Below are positions 16,565 through 25,273 of a DNA stretch of 38,811 nucleotides, one piece after another. Numbering within the stretch: position 1 is the stretch's first letter; each line of letters starts with the position of its first letter. The notes under the pieces were generated by a model, which was not told the origin of the DNA, did not search any database, and worked only from the letters and a program-made list of their open reading frames with translations. The position numbers and the translations under genes are program-made. The stretch is taken from positions 1 through 38,811 of the forward strand of contig CAMWNT010000011.1 in assembly GCA_947175695.1 (NCBI GenBank), read 5' to 3'. The DNA comes from an uncultured Porphyromonadaceae bacterium (GTDB lineage: Bacteria; Bacteroidota; Bacteroidia; Bacteroidales; Muribaculaceae).

Positions 16565-17176
16565 TCAGTGAGGGAGGGTCTGCAGACGGTTGCGGCGATT
16601 GCTACGACGCGGATGAGAGATCTCGATCGAGCCCGGCTTCATCACGCGCCAGCCGAGCACGCCGGTGCCCGACAGGGCTGTGGCGGGATCCCCTTTGTGG
16701 GCCTTGACGAAAGTGGCCACGGGGATATTCACATCTTTCTCCACGCCGGAATCGAATGAGACGCGTGCGAAATACTCCGTATAGGTCTCCCCTCCTCCGA
16801 CATGGCGTCGGCCAACGCGTCGCTCGCGGGTGCGCTGCTGACTATAGACCTTGACTACCCGGCCATGCTCGTTGGGAGCGTCGGGATAGTCGACCGTGAA
16901 ATAATTCACGGCGAGTGGCACGAGTGCGCCGCCGGCCATGAGGACCGCGAATGTAATCGCGTACTGCTTCCAAGGGATATCGCGCATCTTCGCGCCCTTG
17001 CGCATCGCGACCGCAAGACAGGCCCCGAGAATGATCAGCGCGACAACGATTACGATCGCGACGAATATCACCCTATTGACCTGCGTCGCGCCAAGCAGAA
17101 AGATATCAAACACAACCGCTCCGGCGAGCAACAGAAGTCCCATCACCTGACCGACGGGGCGTAATATTTTCATCAT
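16565..17176 (-). CDS. Membrane protein of unknown function
   Basis: 203 residues with three predicted membrane helices (about 8-30, 34-57 and 70-90), then a soluble domain (about 95-185) containing a basic stretch RERRVGRRHVGGGETYTEYF, and a basic Arg/Asn-rich tail. The soluble part has short beta-strand-like segments of the kind seen in DUF3592-type proteins, but I cannot assign a family with confidence. It ends 72 bases before the ferritin gene; a link to ferritin is not established. Confidence 0.65.
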   Translation of the reverse strand: MMKILRPVGQVMGLLLLAGAVVFDIFLLGATQVNRVIFVAIVIVVALIILGACLAVAMRKGAKMRDIPWKQYAITFAVLMAGGALVPLAVNYFTVDYPDAPNEHGRVVKVYSQQRTRERRVGRRHVGGGETYTEYFARVSFDSGVEKDVNIPVATFVKAHKGDPATALSGTGVLGWRVMKPGSIEISHPRRSNRRNRLQTLPH

Positions 17177-17290
17177 TGCGTTTACATTAGTATTTCATAA
17201 TACTAAACTCACAAACGCGGGAATTTATTGGATTCAGAGATGAAATTATCTGCGTGCCGATCTCGGGATATCACGTTACAATCTGAGCAA

Positions 17291-18133
17291 TCATTCCGCA
17301 GGCGCGGTCTCGATCTTCGTGAGGCGGGTCTCTATACTTCGGGCAAGGCGCGCGTTGGTGCGGATGAAATTGACCAACTCTTCATCCGGAGCTCTAAACT
17401 TGTCGATCTCCGAAAGCATCTGAAAATTGGCTACAAACGCGAAGCAGTCCTCAAGTAGCTCAGGCCATATCGAAAGGTCGACTCGCTGCTGAAGCGAGTC
17501 GAGAAAGAGCGACAGCGAGTCGGTGGCCTTCACCAGACTCCGGATCGCGCTCCTTGTGGAGAGATCGGATATCAATCCCGACGGGCGATGCATATCAAGC
17601 ATATCGTCGGCTGTGAAATCATCCGAATAGATATTCTTCTCATCGCGTTTCGACAACGGAGTGGTCACGGCATAGCAATAATCAAGGAAGAGATTGATTT
17701 TGTGGAGGGCCACAGGAATGTTTTTGATCAATTTCTCGCGTTCGCCGGCCGCATGGACGCGGCGCTGCTTATCGATTTCCGATTCCACGTCGATCTCCGA
17801 CTTCATTGATCCCACGGCATTGAGGAAAAAGCCGATGGTGATCAATCCGAGGAGCACCTCCACGGCCGTCACCCATTGCGCGGCGCTATGGGCCGGAGTG
17901 TAATCACCGAAGCCGAGCGTCGTGATGGTCACGATACTATAATAGAGCCAATCGCAATAATTTGTGGATCCGCCGTCGGGGACTCTGAACTGTCCGTCGG
18001 GCAGCCAACTATAGATAAGGGCGAAAGCGGGCACAAGGCAGAGATACAGCCCCAGCCAAAAGATCGGCCGGATGTTAGACACCGTGTGCCAGAAATGTAT
18101 CAATCGGCGTGAAGCCGTCCGGAGTGCTGACAT
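17291..18133 (-). CDS. Two-helix potassium channel
   Basis: 280 residues: a first membrane helix (about 23-43), a pore loop with the selectivity-filter sequence TTLGFGDYTP (71-80), and a second helix (about 86-108). This is the two-transmembrane ion channel layout; the filter is TLGFGD rather than the canonical TVGYGD. The long C-terminal part (110-280) is soluble, helical and charged, with no RCK nucleotide-binding signature visible, so gating is unclear. It follows the large biosynthetic operon on the same strand but is separated from it by hairpins (18162-18205), so I treat it as independent. Confidence 0.88.
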   Translation of the reverse strand: MSALRTASRRLIHFWHTVSNIRPIFWLGLYLCLVPAFALIYSWLPDGQFRVPDGGSTNYCDWLYYSIVTITTLGFGDYTPAHSAAQWVTAVEVLLGLITIGFFLNAVGSMKSEIDVESEIDKQRRVHAAGEREKLIKNIPVALHKINLFLDYCYAVTTPLSKRDEKNIYSDDFTADDMLDMHRPSGLISDLSTRSAIRSLVKATDSLSLFLDSLQQRVDLSIWPELLEDCFAFVANFQMLSEIDKFRAPDEELVNFIRTNARLARSIETRLTKIETAPAE

Positions 18134-18161
18134 AGTGAGTTGAATGAAATTTCGCGTGCGC

Positions 18162-18205
18162 GTCGACCGACTATAGTCGACCGGCTCGGCATCATGCCGA
18201 AGCCG
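18162..18205 (-). terminator. Stem-loops after the biosynthetic operon
   Basis: Two adjacent hairpins lie beyond the stop codon of the MMPL gene: a bulged stem of 11 base pairs (18182-18192 with 18194-18205) and a GTCGAC pair (18162-18167 with 18176-18181) enclosing a palindrome. No T-run follows, so termination is plausible but not certain. Confidence 0.4.
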
Positions 18206-18226
18206 ACGGCCATCGACCTCTGCGTT

Positions 18227-21200
18227 CTACTTTTCAACAACCCGAATCTTGCATTGTTCAAATACGATCATTGTCGCGCCGACCGACTCCGCGCCGGCTT
18301 CACTCTCTGCGACTCTGACATTGCCGACGAAATCCTGCATCGCGCCGCGCAGCAATTCGCGCCGCTCCTCATCGTCGATCCGACACACAATCTCCCGCTC
18401 CGGATACATCAGCGCGAGCGTCAACGCCAATTCTCCCTCGCCAAAGCGATCGACCACGGTCAGCGTCTTCTCCCCCCTCAGCCCGACGAGCGTCGCCGCC
18501 TGGCTCCGTATCGCGCGCAAAGTCTTCCGGGCACGCATCTCAATGTCGCGACCCTTATACAGATAGCGGTCGGCTACAATCGGTGAGACCCCGTCAGGGT
18601 CGGCCAGTTCATGGTGGATCCGCATCAGCGCCGAGCGATAGATATCGCGCACGGCGCGAGCCTGCGAAGCCGTGTCGCCCATACTGTCGAGCATCGCTCG
18701 CGACATCCTCACGCCTACCTCGATATGAATAGTGCCGCCGTTGGAGAGAGCCGAACCCTTCGGCATCACCTCCCTGACGCCGGCAAGCATCACCGGCACG
18801 ATATCCAGACCGAGACTTGCGGCGATGTGGAACGCCCCTTTGCGGAAACGCTTCACGTCAATGTCGGTCGCTTCGGGTCGCTCTCCCTCCGGGAAGATCA
18901 CAACACTGTAACCCTCCTCTGCCATCGGTCGGAGTTGCCGAATGATACTCTCGCTTCCGCCCGAGGCGGTCAAGAATCCGCACCAACGGAAAACAGGTCG
19001 GATCAAAGGATTCATCCTGACGTGCTCATTGGCCAAAAGGATTACATTGGGTGAAAGTGTCATAATGCAGAAAGAATCCAGTATCGACTGATGATTGCTG
19101 ATTATGACCGCCGGACGCTTGAAATCCTCATTCGACGGATTTAGCATCTCAAACCGGATTCCCGGCATCCGACGAATGTCAAACCGGAATACGGAGCAGA
19201 TATAACGACGATAGAATCTCCGCTTCCCGCGTGTCGGGCGCGTCAGCGTGAAGAGCAGAAAGCCCAAAGCATAGGCCGTAGATAATTGAGCGAAAAACAC
19301 TATGGCGCAGAACCCCGTGAAGAGAATCTTGCGGAGTGTGACCGGTCGATAGCGAAGCCGGCCGCCCCGGCGAGTCAGCCATCCAAATACGAGCGGTGGA
19401 AAAAGCCAGGCCATCAGCACCACCGACAGCATACCGACCACCGTCACCTCGCCCAGCGAACGCAACGCCGGATGACGCGCCACAAGTAGTGTGCCGATGC
19501 CGATAAACATAATCAGCGCCGACACGATGATACTGTTCTTATATGATGCCAACAGTTTTTTGCGATATGCGAATTCATACGTCAGTCCTTCGGTCATGAA
19601 GATTGTATAGTCATCCCCCTGGCCGAAGATAAATGTGGCGAGGATGACATTGACGATATTGAACCTAATACCCAAAATCCCCATAATTCCCAGAATCCAA
19701 ATCCAGCTGAACGCCATCGGCAGAAACGACACGATCGCCAATTCGATGCTCCCCAGCGAAATCCAAAGAAATACGAATACGATGCAGCCGCAAGCCACTC
19801 CGATATAATTGAAATCCTGCGAGAGAGTGTCGGCTATACGACCGTTCATGCTCCTGACATAGAAAAGCAGACGCAACGGATCTTCGATAGCCGACAGACG
19901 TGCTTTGACCGACTCCATATCGGCCGGTGCGACCGATAGTACCTCTACCATCGACTTGCGCCCGTCCCGACTATCCTCGCTCAGATTGCCGTCGAAGACG
20001 GCAGATGCGAATCCCCGGAAATACTCGAAATCCTCCGGCTCAAACTCAGCATTCAAGATCCTATGGAAATCATCGAAAGCTTCGGCACTGAATCCGTGTC
20101 CGACAGCAGCCTTATCAAGATCCTCGGTTAATAAATCCGAATACCGCGCCTTGAAACGCTTCCATTTCTCAAGACGCCCGCGCTGCGTGGTCTCGGAAAC
20201 GATAAACGATGATGCATTGCCCGAACGCATAGCCATGCCACGATCTACCACCGAATCCACAATCGGCCGCAGACGATCGGCCGCAGTCAACGCCTCATCC
20301 CATGTGGCTCCCGAGCTGACCACATAGAGCGACTCCCGATCCGACTTTTGATCGAGCAATTCGCCGAAATACTCCATATCGGCCTTTTGGCGCTCGCTCA
20401 TATAATTGATGTTGCGCATATCCGAGTCAAACTCAGTGTGGAGGCTGAAATAGCCGAACACTACGGTCAGCAGTAGTATGACGACTATGGCCGTTCGGTT
20501 TTTTTCGATATTCATTGAAGCCAATCGCGTGATCAGTTTCGGTTCGGTCAGCGATTGATCGCCCGACCGGCGTGTCTTGACAGCATGCGGGAGAAACACG
20601 AGCACAAAGAGAATTGTGCCGACAAGGAGTAGCGAACTGAAGAGCCCGAGATCGTGGAGCGCCGGCGAATCGAGCGGTACGAGGCATAGAAACGCACCGA
20701 CTGTGGTGACATTTCCGACCACCAACGGGGAGATTATTTCCCTCAGAGCGGCACGCGGATGCGAACTCTCCCTCAGATGATCGATCAAATGAAGTGGATA
20801 ATTGACAGCTATGCCGAGAATCACCGATGCTATGCCGATAACAATGATCGAAACCGAGTCATAGAACAGCGCGATAGCACCCATCGCGAAAAGCCACCCC
20901 CAGCCGACCGAGACGACTATCAGCAAAATATTGCGTGCACTCCGAAACACATAGATCAACAACGCAAGGATCAGCACCCCCGCGATGCACACCGCAAGCA
21001 CACTGTCGGACTTGATCTGACGTGCATTGCCGACTGCTATGAGCGGGCCGCCGATCAGATGGATCTCAACGCCGGGAGCGGCAGTTTCAGTGACACTCGC
21101 CGCATTCTCCAGCATATCGGCCAAAAGCGCGTTCTTCTCCGACTCATGCGCACCGAACGCCGACTCCATGATGACGATTGCCTTCTTGCCGTCGGGGGTG

Positions 21201-21817
21201 AGGATATAGCCATCATAGGTGTCGAACTTGACCGGCATATTCGCATGCGTCAATCTTCCCGCCACCGGAGAAAAGAGGTCGAGAGGATCGCGCGAGATAT
21301 TTGCCGTCTGCAAGCCGGCCGACGGGAAAAGCAGTGATTCGCGATCAGCGGCCACGCGTCGGTCGACATACTCCGGTTGAGCGAGAAGCGAATCGATGCG
21401 GGCATAATCGGCATCGGTCAGAAAATATGGAATGTTGTCATAGACGAAATCGGCTGTGGCAAGTATACTCTCCAGATCCACTTCCTTGATCAGATTGCCT
21501 ATATAACGGAGCGAGTCGGCCGCTTCGACATTATTTACGAACTCCTCAACGCCATCGGCGAGCAACTGCGGATCATCCGCCTCGGCATCGCGGGCCGACA
21601 CGATAGCGAAGATCCGATTCGCCCCCGATACATCCTGATACACAGCCAAAGCCGTGTGATTCTCCTTGTCGAGCGGCAGAAAATCGGAGATATCCTCCTG
21701 ATAGCTTAAAGTGACTACCGAAGCGATCAGCCCGGCGGTCAACAGGATAAACAGTCCCCAAGCCAAAGCCGGGGATTTCTTAAACAGGTCGTAGATTTTG
21801 AGAATCAGGTTGTTCAT
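18227..21817 (-). CDS. MMPL/RND exporter fused to PlsC acyltransferase and Rossmann-like tail
   Basis: 1196 residues in three parts. Residues 1-815 are an RND/MMPL exporter: one helix near 18-37, a periplasmic domain, five helices (about 272-410), then the repeat with a helix at 441-458, a second periplasmic domain and five helices (673-815), including GDDYTIF (734-740), the likely proton-relay site. After two further helices (about 828-858), residues 890-1045 are a PlsC acyltransferase with NHQSILD (908-914, HX4D) and EGER (977-980). The last ~85 residues resemble a shortened Rossmann/methyltransferase-like fold (VVDRFGEGELALTLAL, 1121-1136). MMPL proteins in aryl-polyene clusters are thought to move the lipid product across the inner membrane. 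The product may be acylated by the same protein. Last gene of the operon. Confidence 0.92.
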   Translation of the reverse strand: MNNLILKIYDLFKKSPALAWGLFILLTAGLIASVVTLSYQEDISDFLPLDKENHTALAVYQDVSGANRIFAIVSARDAEADDPQLLADGVEEFVNNVEAADSLRYIGNLIKEVDLESILATADFVYDNIPYFLTDADYARIDSLLAQPEYVDRRVAADRESLLFPSAGLQTANISRDPLDLFSPVAGRLTHANMPVKFDTYDGYILTPDGKKAIVIMESAFGAHESEKNALLADMLENAASVTETAAPGVEIHLIGGPLIAVGNARQIKSDSVLAVCIAGVLILALLIYVFRSARNILLIVVSVGWGWLFAMGAIALFYDSVSIIVIGIASVILGIAVNYPLHLIDHLRESSHPRAALREIISPLVVGNVTTVGAFLCLVPLDSPALHDLGLFSSLLLVGTILFVLVFLPHAVKTRRSGDQSLTEPKLITRLASMNIEKNRTAIVVILLLTVVFGYFSLHTEFDSDMRNINYMSERQKADMEYFGELLDQKSDRESLYVVSSGATWDEALTAADRLRPIVDSVVDRGMAMRSGNASSFIVSETTQRGRLEKWKRFKARYSDLLTEDLDKAAVGHGFSAEAFDDFHRILNAEFEPEDFEYFRGFASAVFDGNLSEDSRDGRKSMVEVLSVAPADMESVKARLSAIEDPLRLLFYVRSMNGRIADTLSQDFNYIGVACGCIVFVFLWISLGSIELAIVSFLPMAFSWIWILGIMGILGIRFNIVNVILATFIFGQGDDYTIFMTEGLTYEFAYRKKLLASYKNSIIVSALIMFIGIGTLLVARHPALRSLGEVTVVGMLSVVLMAWLFPPLVFGWLTRRGGRLRYRPVTLRKILFTGFCAIVFFAQLSTAYALGFLLFTLTRPTRGKRRFYRRYICSVFRFDIRRMPGIRFEMLNPSNEDFKRPAVIISNHQSILDSFCIMTLSPNVILLANEHVRMNPLIRPVFRWCGFLTASGGSESIIRQLRPMAEEGYSVVIFPEGERPEATDIDVKRFRKGAFHIAASLGLDIVPVMLAGVREVMPKGSALSNGGTIHIEVGVRMSRAMLDSMGDTASQARAVRDIYRSALMRIHHELADPDGVSPIVADRYLYKGRDIEMRARKTLRAIRSQAATLVGLRGEKTLTVVDRFGEGELALTLALMYPEREIVCRIDDEERRELLRGAMQDFVGNVRVAESEAGAESVGATMIVFEQCKIRVVEK

Positions 21818-21870
21818 GATCGCGTGAATGAAAATCGTGAGCAGGGTGCGTGTAATTAAGCGCGGCGATG

Positions 21871-23046
21871 TTATCCGATGTCGCTCGGCTTCACATGTCG
21901 GTCGATCGCAAGTGCTTTGGCATGCGTGATGACAGGATTGGCATAGATGCCGAGGAAGATATCGAAAAGTCGGTCGGGCTCATCGGCGATATATCGCGAA
22001 AGCTCCATGAGCCGATTGCAGAAAGCCTCTTTCTGCGCGTCGGTGTAATTATCGACATAGCGATGTGTGGCATACCGCAAATCATAGGCAATATAATTAT
22101 TGGGATGCAGACGATAAGCGGCGTTTATGCGGCGGTCGAGCAGTGCGGCCACAGCCTTGACATACTCCTGGCGAGTCATCGGACCGAGCGACTCCAGCTC
22201 CTCGGGCTCCAACGGGCGACATATCGTGATGTCGACATTCCCCTTCTCGGCCACAATTCCTGTCAAAATACTGTTGAGATCCTCACCCGGACGCTTCACG
22301 TAGCGGGCCGAAAGCGACTCATAGAGCTCGAGAGCCTTCAGGATGTCGCAGGGTTCCCACTCATACGAAACCGCCACAGGCACGATATTCAGTTCAGTCA
22401 ATGCCTTCACCTTGTCGTCGGGCATACTGCTTGCAAACATCCGGATAAGCCCCGGCTCTGTGTGGTCGATGCCATCTTTCGTGCGACCGTTGCGTTGCGC
22501 GATCCATACCGACTGCCGCTTCTGCGTCAAAGTATGCCGGATATACTCCGAATTCAGGAGCGACGACTGATAAAAATCTTTCAAATTGCCCCCTCTGACC
22601 ACTTTGAACATCTTATTCGACCTTCCGATATCGATGACGAGCGGATTGCACATAAGATTCGCACCGAATGTGATCTCCGAAGTCTCATGGCCATTTATAT
22701 GGAGGATATATTGAAGCAGGCTCGAATCGAGCATGATGTCGCGGTGGTTGCTGACGAAGAGATATCGCTTCTCCGGATCGAGTCGGTCGAGACCGGAATA
22801 TGTAAAGCCGGTCATGCTGCGGCGGATCACCTGCTCATTGACCTTCGCCATCACTTCATGCTGAAACTGATCGATCGTAGAGATCGAACCGACGTGCCGG
22901 CGTGCGGCGTCGATATCACTCTCGGGAAACACGTAAGTTGCAATCAAAGGGAAAAGTTCGCTTTGGGCGATGCGCTGCATGGCGGCCGGAATCTCCCGAT
23001 CGGTATACGGACGAATATCTTCGAAGCGTGGATATTGCATAGTCAT
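21871..23046 (-). CDS. Glycerolipid-type acyltransferase, variant motif
   Basis: 391 residues, soluble or peripherally bound. The acceptor motif is SNHRDIMLD (99-107), a variant of the PlsC/PlsB HX4D motif in which the second Asp lies one residue further (H101, D107) although an Asp also sits at 103. The downstream NGRTKDG stretch corresponds to the phosphate-binding EGTR motif. The family transfers acyl chains to glycerol phosphate or similar alcohols. The start codon shares one base with the ligase stop codon (TAATG), so translation is coupled. Inferred role: esterifying the polyene, or its anchor, for the membrane. Confidence 0.8.
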   Translation of the reverse strand: MTMQYPRFEDIRPYTDREIPAAMQRIAQSELFPLIATYVFPESDIDAARRHVGSISTIDQFQHEVMAKVNEQVIRRSMTGFTYSGLDRLDPEKRYLFVSNHRDIMLDSSLLQYILHINGHETSEITFGANLMCNPLVIDIGRSNKMFKVVRGGNLKDFYQSSLLNSEYIRHTLTQKRQSVWIAQRNGRTKDGIDHTEPGLIRMFASSMPDDKVKALTELNIVPVAVSYEWEPCDILKALELYESLSARYVKRPGEDLNSILTGIVAEKGNVDITICRPLEPEELESLGPMTRQEYVKAVAALLDRRINAAYRLHPNNYIAYDLRYATHRYVDNYTDAQKEAFCNRLMELSRYIADEPDRLFDIFLGIYANPVITHAKALAIDRHVKPSDIG

Positions 23047-24374
23047 TATGGTTTAGAAGTGAGGCTTTGTGGTCGACGATCGATGAATTTCAGTGGCTTA
23101 CGATTGGAGCCCGGATTGAGTATGGCATTGACGTCTTCGGGCGACATTATCTCCACGATCGGGGCCACGCGGATGCGCGAGCGGAAACGATCTTTGAGAT
23201 CCTTGATCATATCAAACCCGCACTGCGAAGCCACTCCGACCTTCACCGCCACTTCATCCGTGCCGGCGAAACTGCTGCCGACCTCAACGACGTAATTGAC
23301 CACGTAAGGGGTATTGTCGAGCACATCGTTGATGGCAGGCGGATAGATTGTAGTGCCCTTCAGCTTGATCATATTGTTTTTGCGACCTACGAGCGGAGTC
23401 AGTCGATAGGAATTGCGGCCACACCGGCATGGGGTCGTGATCTTGCAACTGATGTCGCCTGTGCGGAAACGCAACAAAGGCATACCCTCGACCCCGAGCG
23501 TCGTCACCACTACCTCACCTGTCTCGCCGTCGGCCACCGGCAGATTGTCGTCGCCGATGATTTCGACGATGATCAGCTCCGGATGCACATGTCCGCCGCA
23601 GGCGAAAGCGCATTCCGAGAATGTCGCCCCCATCTCTGTTGATGAGTACGTGGCGAAGAGATCGACATCCCACTTCTCGCGGATTCGCGAGCCCAGCAAA
23701 TTCAGACTGAAATCCTGATTGCGCAGACCTTCGCCTATGCCGATGATCCGTCGGACGCTCGAATTGCGATAATCGATGCCGTGGCGTTCGGCATATTCGA
23801 TCAGTCGGAGAATGAACGAGGGGACACACATCAGAGTGTCGGGACGCAGGCGGCGGATGGTGTCCCACTGTAATTCGGGCATACCGTTGCCGACGCGGAT
23901 CACACTCGCTCCCAATTCGCGAATACCGAGGAAATATGCCAATCCGGCCATGAATCGTTTATCGATCGTAGTCATCAACTGCACGATATTGCCCGGGCGC
24001 AGACCTGCGCATTCAAACGACTTCTTCTCATTAAAAGCAAGCCGCTGAAGATCTTTCTCCGTGCAACCGAATGTCACCGGATCTCCCAGAGTGCCGGAAG
24101 TGGTCACATAATCGATGATTTTCTCCTTTCCGACGCATAGGAACTCATCATTATATAGTTGCAGATCCTTCTTCTCGGTAAATGGAAGTTTGACGAGGTC
24201 GTCGATTGTCAGAATCGATTCTACGTCGATCCCTTCGCGACTGAACATGCGACGGTAATAAGGGGAATTGCCTGCGAGATAGCGGAGCGCTTCTCGCAGA
24301 CGAAGATTCTGATAATCGCGTATTTCCTCGACGGAGCGAAATTCAATATCGATATTGGAGTCGGTAGGGTTCAT
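23046..24374 (-). CDS. AMP-forming CoA/ACP ligase, phenylacetate-CoA-ligase-like
   Basis: 442 residues, the length of the PaaK-like ligases. Adenylation motifs are all visible: TTSGTLGDP (91-99), YSSTEMG (243-249), FRTGD (303-307) and the C-terminal catalytic lysine K426 in NRKPLKF. Cysteines at 255, 259, 316 and 318 with H262 look like the zinc site seen in PaaK-type enzymes. Such enzymes activate an aromatic acid as an acyl-adenylate and load it onto CoA or a carrier protein. In aryl-polyene pathways this loads a hydroxycinnamic or hydroxybenzoic starter onto an ACP. Overlaps the hydrolase stop by four bases (ATGA) at its start. Confidence 0.9.
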   Translation of the reverse strand: MNPTDSNIDIEFRSVEEIRDYQNLRLREALRYLAGNSPYYRRMFSREGIDVESILTIDDLVKLPFTEKKDLQLYNDEFLCVGKEKIIDYVTTSGTLGDPVTFGCTEKDLQRLAFNEKKSFECAGLRPGNIVQLMTTIDKRFMAGLAYFLGIRELGASVIRVGNGMPELQWDTIRRLRPDTLMCVPSFILRLIEYAERHGIDYRNSSVRRIIGIGEGLRNQDFSLNLLGSRIREKWDVDLFATYSSTEMGATFSECAFACGGHVHPELIIVEIIGDDNLPVADGETGEVVVTTLGVEGMPLLRFRTGDISCKITTPCRCGRNSYRLTPLVGRKNNMIKLKGTTIYPPAINDVLDNTPYVVNYVVEVGSSFAGTDEVAVKVGVASQCGFDMIKDLKDRFRSRIRVAPIVEIMSPEDVNAILNPGSNRKPLKFIDRRPQSLTSKP

Positions 24375-25273
24375 TTGAATATAGATCTAAGCCAATTGAT
24401 AAAATCCTCCTTCCAGGCGATCGCCTCGCGGGTGGTCTTTTCGGGATTGGCGCCGAAGCCGTGGCCGCCGGTGGAGTATCTGACATAGCGGTGGTTGACC
24501 CCGGCGGCGGTCAATGCCGAATCAAGCAGAATGGAATTGCGGTAATCGACGATCGGATCATCGGTGCAATTCATCAGATAGACCGGCGGCATATCCGGGC
24601 GCACATGTCGTTCGAGCGACAACGAATCCTTCATCGCGGCCGATATCGCTTTACCCTCGCCGAGCAGCCCGCGGCGCGAACGGCGGTGGGTCGACTGATC
24701 GACGAGCGAAACTACCGGATATATCGGCGCTATGAAATCAGGGCGCAGCGACACCGACGGCTTGATTCCCGTCAGCTCCAGCACACCCGAATCGAAGAAA
24801 ATGCCCGACATCGCCGAGAGATGTCCGCCGGCCGAGAAGCCCATCACACCGAGTCGGTCGGGGTCGATGCCATATTTTGTGTGGTTGACACGCAGCAGCT
24901 GAATGGCGCGCTGCACATCCTGGAGCATATCCGGATAGCGGTTGCCTCGGGTTAGCAGTCGATGATGTGTGATGAAGCCGGTGATGCCCGCCGTGCGATA
25001 CTCGAGCACGAACGCGGAGATGCCGTTGGCTTGCAACCAGCGTGCCACGCCATGTCCCTCTGTAGCTTTATCAAGCCAGAAATAACTGCCTCCCGGGCAT
25101 ACGATGCATGCGATATTCGAGTCGCCCTCAGTCGGATAGGGGGTCAGCTTCACGTCGGCGCGACAGGGCGATCCATCCCAAATATTGATCGCCTCTTCGT
25201 ATTCCAAGGTTGCTGCGGATAATGGAGAGATTAACGCCACGGCAGTCAGTAAAAATTCAAGAATCCTGCGCAT
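24371..25273 (-). CDS. Exported alpha/beta hydrolase (esterase-like)
   Basis: 300 residues with an N-terminal signal peptide (about 1-20, ending LSA). The oxyanion stretch is PGGSY (60-64), the nucleophile elbow GFSAGG (145-150, Ser147), and a likely acid and histidine are D238 or D239 and H271 (TGGHGFG). This matches the hormone-sensitive-lipase/acetyl-esterase-like branch. Its start overlaps the upstream flavoenzyme gene by 17 bases, so it is a true operon member rather than a neighbour. It probably hydrolyses an ester or thioester in the periplasm, for instance freeing or trimming the pathway product; substrate unknown. Confidence 0.85.
   Translation of the reverse strand: MRRILEFLLTAVALISPLSAATLEYEEAINIWDGSPCRADVKLTPYPTEGDSNIACIVCPGGSYFWLDKATEGHGVARWLQANGISAFVLEYRTAGITGFITHHRLLTRGNRYPDMLQDVQRAIQLLRVNHTKYGIDPDRLGVMGFSAGGHLSAMSGIFFDSGVLELTGIKPSVSLRPDFIAPIYPVVSLVDQSTHRRSRRGLLGEGKAISAAMKDSLSLERHVRPDMPPVYLMNCTDDPIVDYRNSILLDSALTAAGVNHRYVRYSTGGHGFGANPEKTTREAIAWKEDFINWLRSIFK

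Noticed and set aside
17291..18133. Potassium channel as the last gene of the polyene operon
   Set aside because: It is on the same strand and only 93 bases away, but strong stem-loops separate them and the function is unrelated.
21868..23295. 475-residue plus-strand open frame opposite the acyltransferase and ligase genes
   Set aside because: Antisense shadow of strongly supported minus-strand genes; its translation is rich in Arg, His, Cys and Ile without any family motif.
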